Assembly: GCA_965183835.1 (NCBI GenBank)
Contig: CBCYME010000018.1
Location: 1-64,000, forward strand
Length of the DNA: 64,000 nucleotides
Direction: 5' to 3'
Origin: OMPR01 sp965183835
GTDB lineage: Bacteria; Pseudomonadota; Alphaproteobacteria; Rhodobacterales; Rhodobacteraceae
A model generated the notes under the pieces. It did not search any database. It was not told where the DNA came from and was given only the letters and a program-made list of their open reading frames with translations. Below are positions 42,445-51,230 of the stretch, in pieces (position 1 is the stretch's first letter; each line of letters opens with the position of its first letter). Position numbers and translations under genes: made by a program.

Positions 42445-42453
42445 CTGGCGGGA

Positions 42454-43512
42454 TCATGCCGCGTAGAGCGATCCAGTTGGGGTGGACAAGAACGTCTCTA
42501 ACGGGATGTCTTCTTGTTTCAAGAAGCCCTGACTTGGCAGTTTTCCGTCACGGACCATTTCGATAATCGCGACCACCGACCCGGCCGTTGTCCAGGCAAT
42601 CGCCGTGCGCATCTTCCCTGCCAATTCAATCGGGCGATACCCCCGCACGAACTCTTCGCGCTTCAATCGCCCATCGATAACCCCCTCAGCAGCGGCGTGC
42701 ACATAAACAACGTCATCGTTTACTGGTGGCTTTGCATTCACCAAGATTTCACCTGCCTCTTTGCGACGTTCATGCATCAACAGCTCATGAAAGAAGAAGT
42801 TCATCAATTGCCCATGCCCTGGGTAGCGCATTGTTTTGTAATCCATATTGGCAACGCGCCCCAAATAGGTTTCGCACATCGTGCCCAATCCACCAGACGT
42901 CGTGAACGCTTCCAACTTGATGCCATCAATATAAATATCTTCAAACCACTCCATGGCCGAAACCAGTTTGCGGCTCCCCTCTTCGATGACTTCGCAATCA
43001 TTCAGGTATTCGTTGACGACCCCTTCGGGGGACCAATTAAACGAATACCCCATCAAGCCCGTTGGATGCTGAGGCAAAGCCCCCACCCGCATTTTGCAAC
43101 TGCGACAATCATCGAATTTTTCGATCAGTGATGCCCCCACGATTCCGATAAACCCCGGAGCCAACCCACATTGCGGCGCCATCAACCCTTTGGCCGTCTT
43201 GCTCAACTCAATGATGCGATTGGTCGTTGGCACATCTTCGGTCAGGTCAAAATAGTGGATGCCCACCTTGTGCGCGATCTCAGCAAGCTGCGTATTCAAA
43301 TGATACGGCAGACACGACAAGACGGCATCTTGGGCAGCGAATTCTTGTTCCACGCCGTCAGCATTGCTCAGATCCAACGCTTTGACGGAAAACGACAACG
43401 CGGCCTTGGGTGCTACCTGATCAATGCCAGTGACTTCAAAACCCGAGGCATGCAACAGTTCAGCTGCAAGGGTGCCGACCTTACCCAATCCGAGTACAGC
43501 AATCTTTTTCAT
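42454..43512 (-). CDS. Saccharopine dehydrogenase-family protein
   Basis: A 352-residue protein starting KKIAVLGLGKVGTLAAELLH, an NAD(P) Rossmann domain, with VLSCLPYHLNTQLAEIAHKV and HYFDLTEDVPTTNRIIELSK, then GLAPGFIGIVGASLIEKFDD. The C-terminal domain carries YSFNWSPEGVVNEYLNDCEV and TSGGLGTMCETYLGRVANMD. With the adjacent semialdehyde dehydrogenase, lysine catabolism through saccharopine is the likely role: glutamate and 2-aminoadipate semialdehyde from saccharopine. The first enzyme (lysine-ketoglutarate reductase) is not in the window. The start at 43512 lies 11 bases after the stop of the dehydrogenase gene at 43523. Confidence 0.8.
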   Translation of the reverse strand: MKKIAVLGLGKVGTLAAELLHASGFEVTGIDQVAPKAALSFSVKALDLSNADGVEQEFAAQDAVLSCLPYHLNTQLAEIAHKVGIHYFDLTEDVPTTNRIIELSKTAKGLMAPQCGLAPGFIGIVGASLIEKFDDCRSCKMRVGALPQHPTGLMGYSFNWSPEGVVNEYLNDCEVIEEGSRKLVSAMEWFEDIYIDGIKLEAFTTSGGLGTMCETYLGRVANMDYKTMRYPGHGQLMNFFFHELLMHERRKEAGEILVNAKPPVNDDVVYVHAAAEGVIDGRLKREEFVRGYRPIELAGKMRTAIAWTTAGSVVAIIEMVRDGKLPSQGFLKQEDIPLETFLSTPTGSLYAA

Positions 43513-43522
43513 GTTCTTCACC

Positions 43523-45046
43523 TCAGATATCAAACGTAATGCCCTGCGCGAGGGGGAGGTTTCGGGAGTAGTTGATGGTGTTGGTCTGGCGGCGCATGTA
43601 GGCCTTCCAGGCGTCCGAGCCGCTTTCGCGCCCGCCGCCGGTTTCCTTTTCGCCGCCAAAGGCCCCGCCGATTTCCGCGCCCGAGGGGCCGATGTTGACG
43701 TTGGCGATGCCGCAGTCTGATCCGGCGGCGGACAGGAAATACTCGGTCTCGCGCACATCGGTCGAAAAGATGCACGACGACAGACCCTGTGGCACCGCGT
43801 TCTGCATCTCGATCGCCTGATCCAGATCGCTGTATTTCACCACATAAAGGATTGGCGCAAAGGTTTCGGTGTGCATGATCGCCGACTGATCCGGCATTTC
43901 GACAATCGCGGGGTGGGCATAGGCCGCCGCGCTGTGGCTTTCGGTCAGGGCTTGCCCGCCGCCGTGCACCACACCGCCCTCGGCTTGGGCCTGCACCAAA
44001 GCTGCGTCCATCGCCGTCAGCGCGCCGCTGTCGATCAGCGGCCCGACCAAGGTTCCGCTGGCCAGCGGATCGCCAATCGGCAGCCCCTCGTAGGCTTTGA
44101 TCAGGCGCGGGATCAGAGCGTCATAGACGTCGTTGTGCACGATCAGACGACGCAGGGTGGTGCAGCGTTGACCTGCGGTGCCAACGGCCGAAAACACAAT
44201 CGCCCGCAGCGCCATTTCCAGATCCGCCGAGGGCGCCACGATCATCGCGTTGTTGCCGCCCAGTTCCAGAATGGTCTTGCCCAGCCGCGTGGCCATATCG
44301 CTGGCCACGGCCTGCCCCATCGGCACCGACCCGGTGGCCGAGATGATCGCGACGTCCTTGGAGGCGGTCAGCGCCGCGCCCAGATCCCGTTCGCCGATCA
44401 GAGTCTGGATCAGCCCCTCGGGCGCGTCATCGCCAAAGTCGCGGCACACGCGGTCGCAGATCTTTTGCACCGCCAGCGCGGTTAGGGGCGTTTTCTCGGA
44501 CGGTTTCCAAATCACCGGATCGCCACAGACCAGCGCCAGCGCCGCGTTCCAACACCAAGGCGCGACAGGGAAATTGAACGCGGTGATCACACCGCAGGGG
44601 CCCATCGGGTGCCAGGTTTCCCGCATCGCATGACCGGGGCGTTCGCTGGCGATGGTCAGGCCGTACAGCTGGCGCGACAGGCCCACGGCAAAGTCGCAGA
44701 TGTCGATCATCTCTTGGACCTCGCCCAGCCCCTCTTGATAGATCTTGCCGCATTCCAACGTCACGAGCCGACCCAGATTTTCCTTTTCGCGCCGCAATTC
44801 TTCGCCCAGTAAACGCACCAGTTCCCCACGTCGCGGGGCGGGCACCACACGCCACGCTTTGAACGCCGCCTTAGCGCTGGCAACCTGCGCCTCGGCCTCG
44901 GCCACACTGTGCATCGCAAGTTCGGCAATCGTGGACCCATCCACCGGCGTGCGCACCGCAAGCGGGCCAGACCGCAGCTCAGCATCGCTGAAACCGGCAG
45001 AGTGGAGAATGGGGGTGTGGGACATTTCTATGCTGTCGTGCTGCAT
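43523..45046 (-). CDS. amaB: Aldehyde dehydrogenase, probably 2-aminoadipate semialdehyde dehydrogenase
   Basis: A 507-residue NAD(P) aldehyde dehydrogenase. Motifs: VITAFNFPVAPWCWNAALAL, GDPVIWKPSEKTPLTALAVQ, the general base in KTILELGGNNAMIVAPSAD, and the catalytic Cys in VFSAVGTAGQRCTTLRRLIV, with ETFAPILYVVKYSDLDQAIE toward the end. The sequence pattern, with LGGNNA, fits the AASADH / piperideine-6-carboxylate branch. It starts at 45046 after AAAGGATC. It is the first gene of a pair with saccharopine dehydrogenase, and a divergent Lrp-type regulator lies upstream. The substrate is inferred from this pairing. Confidence 0.8.
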   Translation of the reverse strand: MQHDSIEMSHTPILHSAGFSDAELRSGPLAVRTPVDGSTIAELAMHSVAEAEAQVASAKAAFKAWRVVPAPRRGELVRLLGEELRREKENLGRLVTLECGKIYQEGLGEVQEMIDICDFAVGLSRQLYGLTIASERPGHAMRETWHPMGPCGVITAFNFPVAPWCWNAALALVCGDPVIWKPSEKTPLTALAVQKICDRVCRDFGDDAPEGLIQTLIGERDLGAALTASKDVAIISATGSVPMGQAVASDMATRLGKTILELGGNNAMIVAPSADLEMALRAIVFSAVGTAGQRCTTLRRLIVHNDVYDALIPRLIKAYEGLPIGDPLASGTLVGPLIDSGALTAMDAALVQAQAEGGVVHGGGQALTESHSAAAYAHPAIVEMPDQSAIMHTETFAPILYVVKYSDLDQAIEMQNAVPQGLSSCIFSTDVRETEYFLSAAGSDCGIANVNIGPSGAEIGGAFGGEKETGGGRESGSDAWKAYMRRQTNTINYSRNLPLAQGITFDI

Positions 45047-45147
45047 CGGGAGGATCCTTTTTCGCGCGTAAGTGCATCTTGATGCAAAGAGTGAACAAAA
45101 CCCGCGTGCTAATCAGAACGACAGAAATTCTTGCAATTCGTGAAATT

Positions 45148-45164
45148 ATTGACAAAAAGTCAAT
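45148..45164. promoter_or_regulatory. Candidate Lrp operator
   Basis: ATTGAC-AAAAA-GTCAAT, a perfect 6-bp inverted repeat of 17 bp, lies in the 142-bp gap between the divergent amaB-like and lrp-like genes. TTGACA within it could also serve as a -35 element for the regulator. Confidence 0.55.
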
Positions 45165-45188
45165 CACCGATTCACATAAGGGTCGACC

Positions 45189-45605
45189 ATGGATGATCTG
45201 GATCACAAGTTGCTTTTACGGCTAACCAAAGACGCCCGCGCCTCTGGCACTGACTTGGCACGAGATCTGGGTGTTTCCCGGGGGACCGTTCAAAACCGGA
45301 TCGACAAGCTCCTGCACTTGAAGGTTATCCATCGCTTCACTGTGGAACTCGGATCGTCAGAAGAAGACCACCAAGTCAGCGCTTTTACCCTAATCCGCCT
45401 CAAGGCCGACAACGGACGGGTGACCCAAGCGTCTTTGCGACGGATGGAAGCTGTGATGGACATTCATACGCTGAGTGGGAATTTTGATATTGTTGTTGAA
45501 ATCCGCACATCGTCCCTGAAACGGCTGGACGGAATTCTGGATCAAATCAGGGCCCTACCAGATGTGGCGGAAACCCAAAGTCATATACGATTGTCTACGG
45601 GTTGA
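45189..45605 (+). CDS. Lrp/AsnC-family regulator of the lysine genes
   Basis: A 138-residue protein with an N-terminal helix-turn-helix (LRLTKDARASGTDLARDLGV, SRGTVQNRIDKLLHLKVIH) and a C-terminal RAM effector domain (AFTLIRLKADNGRV, IHTLSGNFDIVVEIRTSSLK, VAETQSHIRLSTG). It is divergent from the semialdehyde and saccharopine dehydrogenase pair, the usual place for a lysine-responsive activator. Its stop lies within a hairpin terminator shared with the ABC importer operon. Confidence 0.88.
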   Translation: MDDLDHKLLLRLTKDARASGTDLARDLGVSRGTVQNRIDKLLHLKVIHRFTVELGSSEEDHQVSAFTLIRLKADNGRVTQASLRRMEAVMDIHTLSGNFDIVVEIRTSSLKRLDGILDQIRALPDVAETQSHIRLSTG

Positions 45606-45634
45606 GCGCACGGCCCGCGCGGGCGTGCGCTCAA
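45602..45634. terminator. Terminator between lrp-like and ABC genes
   Basis: TTGAGCGCAC (45602-45611) and GTGCGCTCAA (45625-45634) pair, with a second GC-rich stem (GCCCGC/GCGGGC) stacked inside. It spans the lrp stop codon and serves convergent genes. Confidence 0.75.
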
Positions 45635-45640
45635 CCAAGA

Positions 45641-46633
45641 TTAGACCGTGGCCTCTTCCTGCTCTGTAAGATGGCAGGCCGTTTGGTGGCCCGTGCCCAC
45701 GTGTGTCATCCCTGGCTCCTGCTCTTTGCAGATGGGCATCGCGTGTGGGCAACGGCTGGCAAAACGGCACCCCGCAGGCAGATTGACGGGATCGGGCGGA
45801 TCACCCGGGATCAAAATGCGCTGACGCGCGGCCCGATCTTTGCGTGACACCGCAGGCACCGCCGACAGCAAAGCTTTGGTGTAGGGGTGACGCGGAGAAT
45901 TAAACAGCCTTAGGCGGTCCGCAAGTTCGACCACCCGGCCCATGTACATCACCGCAATCCGGTCGCTGACATGCTGTACAACCCCCAAATCATGGCTGAT
46001 GAACAGGAATGTCAGGCCAAATTCGGTTTGCAAACGACGCAGCAGGTTTAGAATTTGCGCCTGAACAGCCACGTCCAAAGCAGAGACCGGTTCATCACAA
46101 ATGATGACTTCGGGCCGGGTTGCTAAAGCTCGCGCAATACCGATCCGCTGGCGTTGACCACCAGAGAACTGATGCGGAAACAGGCGTTGCTGCTCTTTGC
46201 GCAGTCCCACGGCTGCAAACAGCTCATCCACAATCTGCTGTTTTTCAGCCTTGGTTTTATCTGTCAAACTGTCGAGCGGTTCGCGCACCAGATCTTCGGC
46301 GCGACGACGTGGGTTCAGGCTGGAATAGGGATCTTGGAAAATGAACTGAACCCGTTCACGCATGGATCGAAGCGCATCGCCCTGAACACCCAGAACCTCC
46401 TCGCCGTCAAGTTTGACCGATCCACCAGCTGCGTTGACCAGTTGTGCCACGGCCAGAGCCGCTGTTGTCTTGCCCGACCCGCTTTCGCCCACGATCGCAA
46501 GGGTTTCCCCCCGCCCCACGCTAAACGATACGTCATCGACAGCTTTCAAGACCGACTTTGCACCGAACATGCCTTTGCGTTTGAGCGCAAAGTGTACGGA
46601 AAGGTTCTCAACCTGTACAAAAGGATCAGCCAT
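45641..46633 (-). CDS. Dipeptide-type ABC importer ATP-binding protein (DppF type)
   Basis: A 330-residue ATPase: Walker A AIVGESGSGKTTAALAVAQL, signature FSGGQRQRIGIARALATRPE, Walker B VIICDEPVSALDVAVQAQIL, switch His in FISHDLGVVQHVSDRIAVMY. The C-terminal oligopeptide-transporter extension has the four-Cys pattern (AGCRFASRCPHAMPICKEQE) that binds an iron-sulfur cluster in this family. The start at 46633 shares one base with the stop of the partner ATPase gene. It is the last gene of the importer operon. Confidence 0.88.
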   Translation of the reverse strand: MADPFVQVENLSVHFALKRKGMFGAKSVLKAVDDVSFSVGRGETLAIVGESGSGKTTAALAVAQLVNAAGGSVKLDGEEVLGVQGDALRSMRERVQFIFQDPYSSLNPRRRAEDLVREPLDSLTDKTKAEKQQIVDELFAAVGLRKEQQRLFPHQFSGGQRQRIGIARALATRPEVIICDEPVSALDVAVQAQILNLLRRLQTEFGLTFLFISHDLGVVQHVSDRIAVMYMGRVVELADRLRLFNSPRHPYTKALLSAVPAVSRKDRAARQRILIPGDPPDPVNLPAGCRFASRCPHAMPICKEQEPGMTHVGTGHQTACHLTEQEEATV

Positions 46634-47619
46634 CAAATTGCCTCCGCATGCCAGCAATCGGCAATCTGCCCACCGTCAAAGGACACCGGCTTAGGGCGTG
46701 CCTTAATACAATCGGGAGTTCGCCATGCACATCTTGATGCAAACAGACACGAATCCGCGCCAAAATCATTGAGCGAGGGAACGATGCCCGGAATTTCCGT
46801 CAGCTCCTCGCGCTCTTCGGTCAAGGGGGTATGGATATGCGGGACGCAGGAAATCAGCCCCTTGGTGTAGGGATGGCGCGGGTGTTCAATGATCTGTTCG
46901 ACCGGTCCGATTTCCGCCTTTCGCCCCGCGTACATAACGATGACCCTATCGGCCATTTCCGCAACCGCCCCCATATCGTGGGTGATCATGATGATTGCAG
47001 TCCCCGTATCCCGCCGAAGATCCCGTAACAGGTCAAAAATCTGCGCTTGGACTGTGACATCCAATGCGGTGGTCGGCTCATCTGCGATCAGGATCTTTGG
47101 CTTACAGGCCAATGCCATCGCAATCATCACGCGCTGACGCTGTCCGCCTGACATTTGAAACGGGTACGAGGAAACCCGGCTTTTGGCATTTGGAATACGT
47201 ACGGCATCCAGCAATTCAATCGCCATGTCCCATGCCGCTTTGCGCGACAACCCTTGGTGGGCGCGTAACACTTCGGCGATTTGTTCCCCAACCGTGTACA
47301 CCGGATTAAGCGAGGTCATTGGTTCCTGGAAAATCATCGAAATGTCGTTGCCGCGCAAATCCCGCAATCTCGGCCGGCTTGCGGTTGTCAGTTCTTCACC
47401 CGCGAATTGAATTGAGCCGCTGGCAACACGGCCTACCCCTTCAGGTAACAACCCCATAATGCTGAGTGCCGTCATGGACTTGCCGCAGCCGGATTCTCCG
47501 ACAAAACTGATGGCTTCGCCTGCGGCCAGTTCAAAGGACAAGTCGTCGATAACCGGTGCCACCCCAGCGCGGGTCTGCAATTCGATCCGCAGATTTTCGA
47601 TTTTCAGTAGCGGATCCAT
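46633..47619 (-). CDS. Dipeptide-type ABC importer ATP-binding protein (DppD type)
   Basis: A 328-residue ATPase: Walker A SFVGESGCGKSMTALSIMGL, signature MSGGQRQRVMIAMALACKPK, Walker B ILIADEPTTALDVTVQAQIF, and switch His in IMITHDMGAVAEMADRVIVM. The C-terminal extension has SCLFASRCAWRTPDCIKARP with the conserved cysteines. It pairs with the DppF-type subunit, whose start overlaps its stop, and its own start overlaps the permease stop by one base. All subunits of a complete importer are present in order. Confidence 0.88.
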   Translation of the reverse strand: MDPLLKIENLRIELQTRAGVAPVIDDLSFELAAGEAISFVGESGCGKSMTALSIMGLLPEGVGRVASGSIQFAGEELTTASRPRLRDLRGNDISMIFQEPMTSLNPVYTVGEQIAEVLRAHQGLSRKAAWDMAIELLDAVRIPNAKSRVSSYPFQMSGGQRQRVMIAMALACKPKILIADEPTTALDVTVQAQIFDLLRDLRRDTGTAIIMITHDMGAVAEMADRVIVMYAGRKAEIGPVEQIIEHPRHPYTKGLISCVPHIHTPLTEEREELTEIPGIVPSLNDFGADSCLFASRCAWRTPDCIKARPKPVSFDGGQIADCWHAEAI

Positions 47620-48515
47620 TAGCGCTGCCTCAGCTTGGGGTTTAGGGCGTCGTTCAATCCATCACCGACCAGCGAAATCGCCAGTACGGTCACAAATATC
47701 GCGAGTCCCGGAATGGTGACGGTATACCCTGCATCCAGAATATATTGCCGGTTCGAGCCGATAATCTGCCCCCAGCTGACGACGTTTGGATCAGTCAAAC
47801 CCAGAAACGACAGGCCCGCCTCGAACAAGATCGCAGAGCCGACCATCAGCGCAGATTGCACGATAATTGGCGGCATAGCGTTGGGCAAAATGACCCCGAA
47901 CATCAGGTTCATCGGGCTGGCCCCGGCAGCGCGCGAGGCCGTGACATATTCCAGCTCGCGGATACGGAGGAATTCTGAGCGGGTAATGCGCGCCACTGCG
48001 GTCCAACTGACGATACCAATGGCGAAGGTGATCATTGTCAGCGATGCGCCAAACAGGGCGACAATAACCATCGAAAATAGCAATGTGGGCAGGACCTGAA
48101 AGAACTCGGTGATGCGCATTAGCACCTCTTCGACCCAGCCCCGATAGAACCCCGCGAGCGCGCCAACCGTGACACCAATCACGACCGAAACCACAGCCGC
48201 GGCAAGGCCAATCAACAAGGACACCCGCGCCCCGTTGATGATCATCGCCAACAGATCCCGGCCCAGATAATCGGTGCCCAACAAGAACCCCTCTTCGCCC
48301 GGTGGGGAAAACGGGGCCCAGACCATTTCGAACGGATCGATTGGATATAGGAAGGGTCCAATGATTGCGCCCAGCACGATCAGAAACAGCACACCCAATG
48401 CAGCCACAGCCGCATGATTGCGCAGGAACATGCTCCATGCCTCGGCAAATGGGGAACGAGCTTGTTCAACAGGGGCTTCGGTCGGGGTGTTCATAGGGTC
48501 ATTATTCATGGTCAT
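47619..48515 (-). CDS. Dipeptide-type ABC importer permease (DppC type)
   Basis: A 298-residue inner-membrane permease with an N-terminal cytoplasmic tail, about six helices and the EAA loop ASRAAGASPMNLMFGVILPN. Other DppC-type stretches are LLGTDYLGRDLLAMIINGAR and SFLGLTDPNVVSWGQIIGSN. Its start overlaps the DppB stop by four bases and its stop touches the DppD start. It forms the translocation pore with DppB. Confidence 0.88.
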   Translation of the reverse strand: MTMNNDPMNTPTEAPVEQARSPFAEAWSMFLRNHAAVAALGVLFLIVLGAIIGPFLYPIDPFEMVWAPFSPPGEEGFLLGTDYLGRDLLAMIINGARVSLLIGLAAAVVSVVIGVTVGALAGFYRGWVEEVLMRITEFFQVLPTLLFSMVIVALFGASLTMITFAIGIVSWTAVARITRSEFLRIRELEYVTASRAAGASPMNLMFGVILPNAMPPIIVQSALMVGSAILFEAGLSFLGLTDPNVVSWGQIIGSNRQYILDAGYTVTIPGLAIFVTVLAISLVGDGLNDALNPKLRQR

Positions 48516-49489
48516 GCCCTCTCCCTCATACGGGGATCAACCAGCCGCAGGGCCAGATCAGTCAACAGGTTGCCAACGATCACAACCAAGGCGGAAAAGA
48601 ACAGGATTCCCAGTATTGTAGGCGTATCCCGTGCGATGATCGACTGGAACGCCAGCGTTCCCAAGCCGGGCCAGCTAAAGACGGTCTCAACCAACACCGC
48701 GCCCGACACCACAGCCGAAAGCTGCAAGCCAGCCAGTGTAATCACCGGAGAAAGCGAATTTTTGAGCGCGTGTTTGTAAACCACCTGACGCTCTGTCAGC
48801 CCTTTTGCTTTGGCTGTGCGTACATAGTCGGAGCCTAGAACCTCCATCATCGTTGCGCGTGACAGACGGGAATACAGCGCCAAGAAGATCGAAGACAGCG
48901 TGATTGTCGGCAGCACAAGGTGGCGCGTTACATCCCAGAAATGTACCCAAAACCCACCGCTGATCGTGACATCCCGCATTCCCGCAACTGGGAACCACTG
49001 GAACTGGAGCGAAAAGCCAATCAGCAATAGAATTCCGGTCCAGAAAACAGGCGCAGAATAACCAAAGAGAGCCAAAAAAGTAACGAGGTGACTGCTGATC
49101 CCATTGGGCTTGCGGGCAGAGATCACCCCCAACAAAACGCCCAATCCCAATGCCAGGATCTGCGAGGTGATCACCAACAACAGCGTAGCGGGCAATCTTT
49201 CGAGAATAAGCTTGGTGACAGGCTGATTATAGAAGAACGAAAACCCTAAATCGGCTTGTAGAACGCCACCGATATAGCGGCCCAATTGAACGATAAAGGG
49301 TTGATCCAACCCATAGTCGGCTCGAATTTGGTCAAGCAATTCTTGATCTGCCCCGCCCATCGATTGGCTAATCGTATCAGCCACATCCCCCGGCGCGAGG
49401 TGCATTAACGAGAAATTCAACACCAACACTGCCAACAACAGCAGTACAGCATAGATCACCCGGATCATCGTAGTCTGGAGAAATTTCAC
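48512..49489 (-). CDS. Dipeptide-type ABC importer permease (DppB type)
   Basis: A 325-residue permease. The GTG at 49489 follows AAGGGG and gives a family-like start (MKFLQTTMIRVIYAVLLLLA); a TTG at 49507 is the alternative. The periplasmic loop after the first helix (LMHLAPGDVADTISQSMGGA, DQELLDQIRADYGLDQPFIV) and the EAA region (RTAKAKGLTERQVVYKHALK) are typical of DppB. A strong hairpin terminator precedes it, so its expression is probably by read-through from the binding-protein gene. Confidence 0.88.
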   Translation of the reverse strand: MKFLQTTMIRVIYAVLLLLAVLVLNFSLMHLAPGDVADTISQSMGGADQELLDQIRADYGLDQPFIVQLGRYIGGVLQADLGFSFFYNQPVTKLILERLPATLLLVITSQILALGLGVLLGVISARKPNGISSHLVTFLALFGYSAPVFWTGILLLIGFSLQFQWFPVAGMRDVTISGGFWVHFWDVTRHLVLPTITLSSIFLALYSRLSRATMMEVLGSDYVRTAKAKGLTERQVVYKHALKNSLSPVITLAGLQLSAVVSGAVLVETVFSWPGLGTLAFQSIIARDTPTILGILFFSALVVIVGNLLTDLALRLVDPRMRERA

Positions 49490-49505
49490 ACGCGTGGCCC
49501 CTTGC

Positions 49506-49539
49506 AAAACAAAGCCGTGGCGACCTTTGCCGCCACGGC
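49506..49539 (-). terminator. Attenuating terminator between the binding-protein and permease genes
   Basis: GCCGTGGCG (49514-49522) and CGCCACGGC (49531-49539) form a perfect 9-bp stem with an eight-base loop. On the minus strand it is followed by TTTGTTTT. It sits inside the operon just after the solute-binding gene, which would give more binding protein than permease. Confidence 0.75.
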
Positions 49540-49547
49540 CGTTCAGA

Positions 49548-51125
49548 TCACTTTTTCAGGTAGGTCCTGTCGATTGGCGTCGACGTACCCCAAATGCCCA
49601 ATGGTGGGTTGCCAACTTTGTCGGAATACACCGTGTGATATGGGAGTGTGTTGGTGTGATAGACCGGCAGCTCATCCGCGATGATCTGTTGGAATTCACC
49701 ATACATCGCTTTGCGCTTTTCCGGATCATTTTCGCGCGCGGCCATATCAAGCAGCTCATCCACACGTGCGTTGGAATAGCCCTGCGTGTTCGACCAGACA
49801 CCTTTGCCAATGTTATCTGACACATATGTCCGGTGCACACCGATCACAGGATCGCCCCAGTTGAAGACGGTATCCCAGCTCATGTCGAAGTCCATTTGCC
49901 CCATACGCTTGGCCCAAGTCGGGAAATCGGCGCTCGCGCGGACTGACACATCGATGCCAACCTTTTTCAGCGCCGCTTTGACATATTCGACCTGCGGCTT
50001 TACGCCGGGCCAGCCAAAATCGATCGTCAGCGAAAACCGCTTATCACCATCCATTGGGAAACCGGCCTCGTCCAACAGGGCGTTAGCCTTGTCGAGATCG
50101 ACGTCATAACCTTCGACATCCCCATTATAGAATGGGCTATCAGGGTGGATACCTGTCCGGCTGTCCTCTGACGTGCCAAGCATCAGGGCTTTTTGGATGA
50201 AATTCTTATCAATCGCATAGGCAATTGCCTTGCGGACACGAACATCCTTGAGCGGACCCGATTGGGTGTTCATCGCCAGCCAATCAAGCGGACCAATTGC
50301 ACCGTACCCTTTCGGGGTCACATTCAAACCATCCACTTTTTTCAAGCGATTGATGATACGCGGCAGGGATTCGAATGCACCCATATGCAATTCGCCATTT
50401 TCATAAGCAATCGCACGCGCGGCTGGGTCGGTGATAATCCGCATCACCACTTTGTCCAGATACGGGCGTCCTTCAATAAAGAAGTCGTCGAACCGTTCCA
50501 AAATGATGTGTTCACCAGATTTGTATTCGACCAGTTTGAAGGGCCCTGAACCAACTGGATTCTCATTGTTTCGAGGGTGAGTTTTCACCTCTTTGATAGG
50601 AACATCCCCATACACGTGCTGTGGAATGATCGACATCAGCTGACCTGACATCGCCAACATCAGACCCGGGTGGGGTTTCGACAAATTCAGGATCGCTGTG
50701 TGATCATCTGGTGTATCGACCGAAGACACTGGGGCAAACATCGACTTGAACGGATGGTTCTCTTTGATCACGTCGACTGAAAACGCCACGTCTTTAGACG
50801 TGATCGGCACACCATCATGAAATTTGGCATTTTTCACCAAATTCAAGGTCACAGTCAGGCCATCTTCGCTGACTTCCCAGCTTTCTGCCAGATAGGGTTG
50901 AGGGTTCCAATCTTCGTCATAGCGCAGGGGCGAGGCGAACAACTGTGCGCCGGGGTATCCTGTTGCGATCCCGGATTGAACAGATGAGTTCAAGTTCCGA
51001 ACATTGGTCGCAATCACCGTTACCAAAGTGCCTCCCCGCACCGGTTCTTCTGCCGCAGCCTGGCTTCCCACTACAACTGCGCTCAGCGCAGCAGAGGCAA
51101 CCAGCCCCTTCAAAAAGTGCTTCAT
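49548..51125 (-). CDS. ABC importer substrate-binding protein (family 5)
   Basis: A 525-residue periplasmic protein. The signal peptide is KHFLKGLVASAALSAVVVGS-QAAAEE. Family 5 marks include WNPQPYLAESWEVSEDGLTV followed by LVKNAKFHDGVPITSKDVAF, KPHPGLMLAMSGQLMSIIPQ, and RKAIAYAIDKNFIQKALMLG. Such proteins bind oligopeptides, nickel-peptide complexes, glutathione, opines or amine-type compounds; the ligand is not predictable. The neighbouring amidohydrolase suggests an amide or peptide-like compound. It is the first gene of the five-gene importer operon. Confidence 0.9.
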   Translation of the reverse strand: MKHFLKGLVASAALSAVVVGSQAAAEEPVRGGTLVTVIATNVRNLNSSVQSGIATGYPGAQLFASPLRYDEDWNPQPYLAESWEVSEDGLTVTLNLVKNAKFHDGVPITSKDVAFSVDVIKENHPFKSMFAPVSSVDTPDDHTAILNLSKPHPGLMLAMSGQLMSIIPQHVYGDVPIKEVKTHPRNNENPVGSGPFKLVEYKSGEHIILERFDDFFIEGRPYLDKVVMRIITDPAARAIAYENGELHMGAFESLPRIINRLKKVDGLNVTPKGYGAIGPLDWLAMNTQSGPLKDVRVRKAIAYAIDKNFIQKALMLGTSEDSRTGIHPDSPFYNGDVEGYDVDLDKANALLDEAGFPMDGDKRFSLTIDFGWPGVKPQVEYVKAALKKVGIDVSVRASADFPTWAKRMGQMDFDMSWDTVFNWGDPVIGVHRTYVSDNIGKGVWSNTQGYSNARVDELLDMAARENDPEKRKAMYGEFQQIIADELPVYHTNTLPYHTVYSDKVGNPPLGIWGTSTPIDRTYLKK

Positions 51126-51230
51126 GGATCATCCTCCCAGATGTTCTTTTGGTTATTACCATGAAGCGTAGCCCAGCATTGTTACACCAGAAAACAGATT
51201 TAATATGTAACCTTGTTTGGTTTTTTAGGG

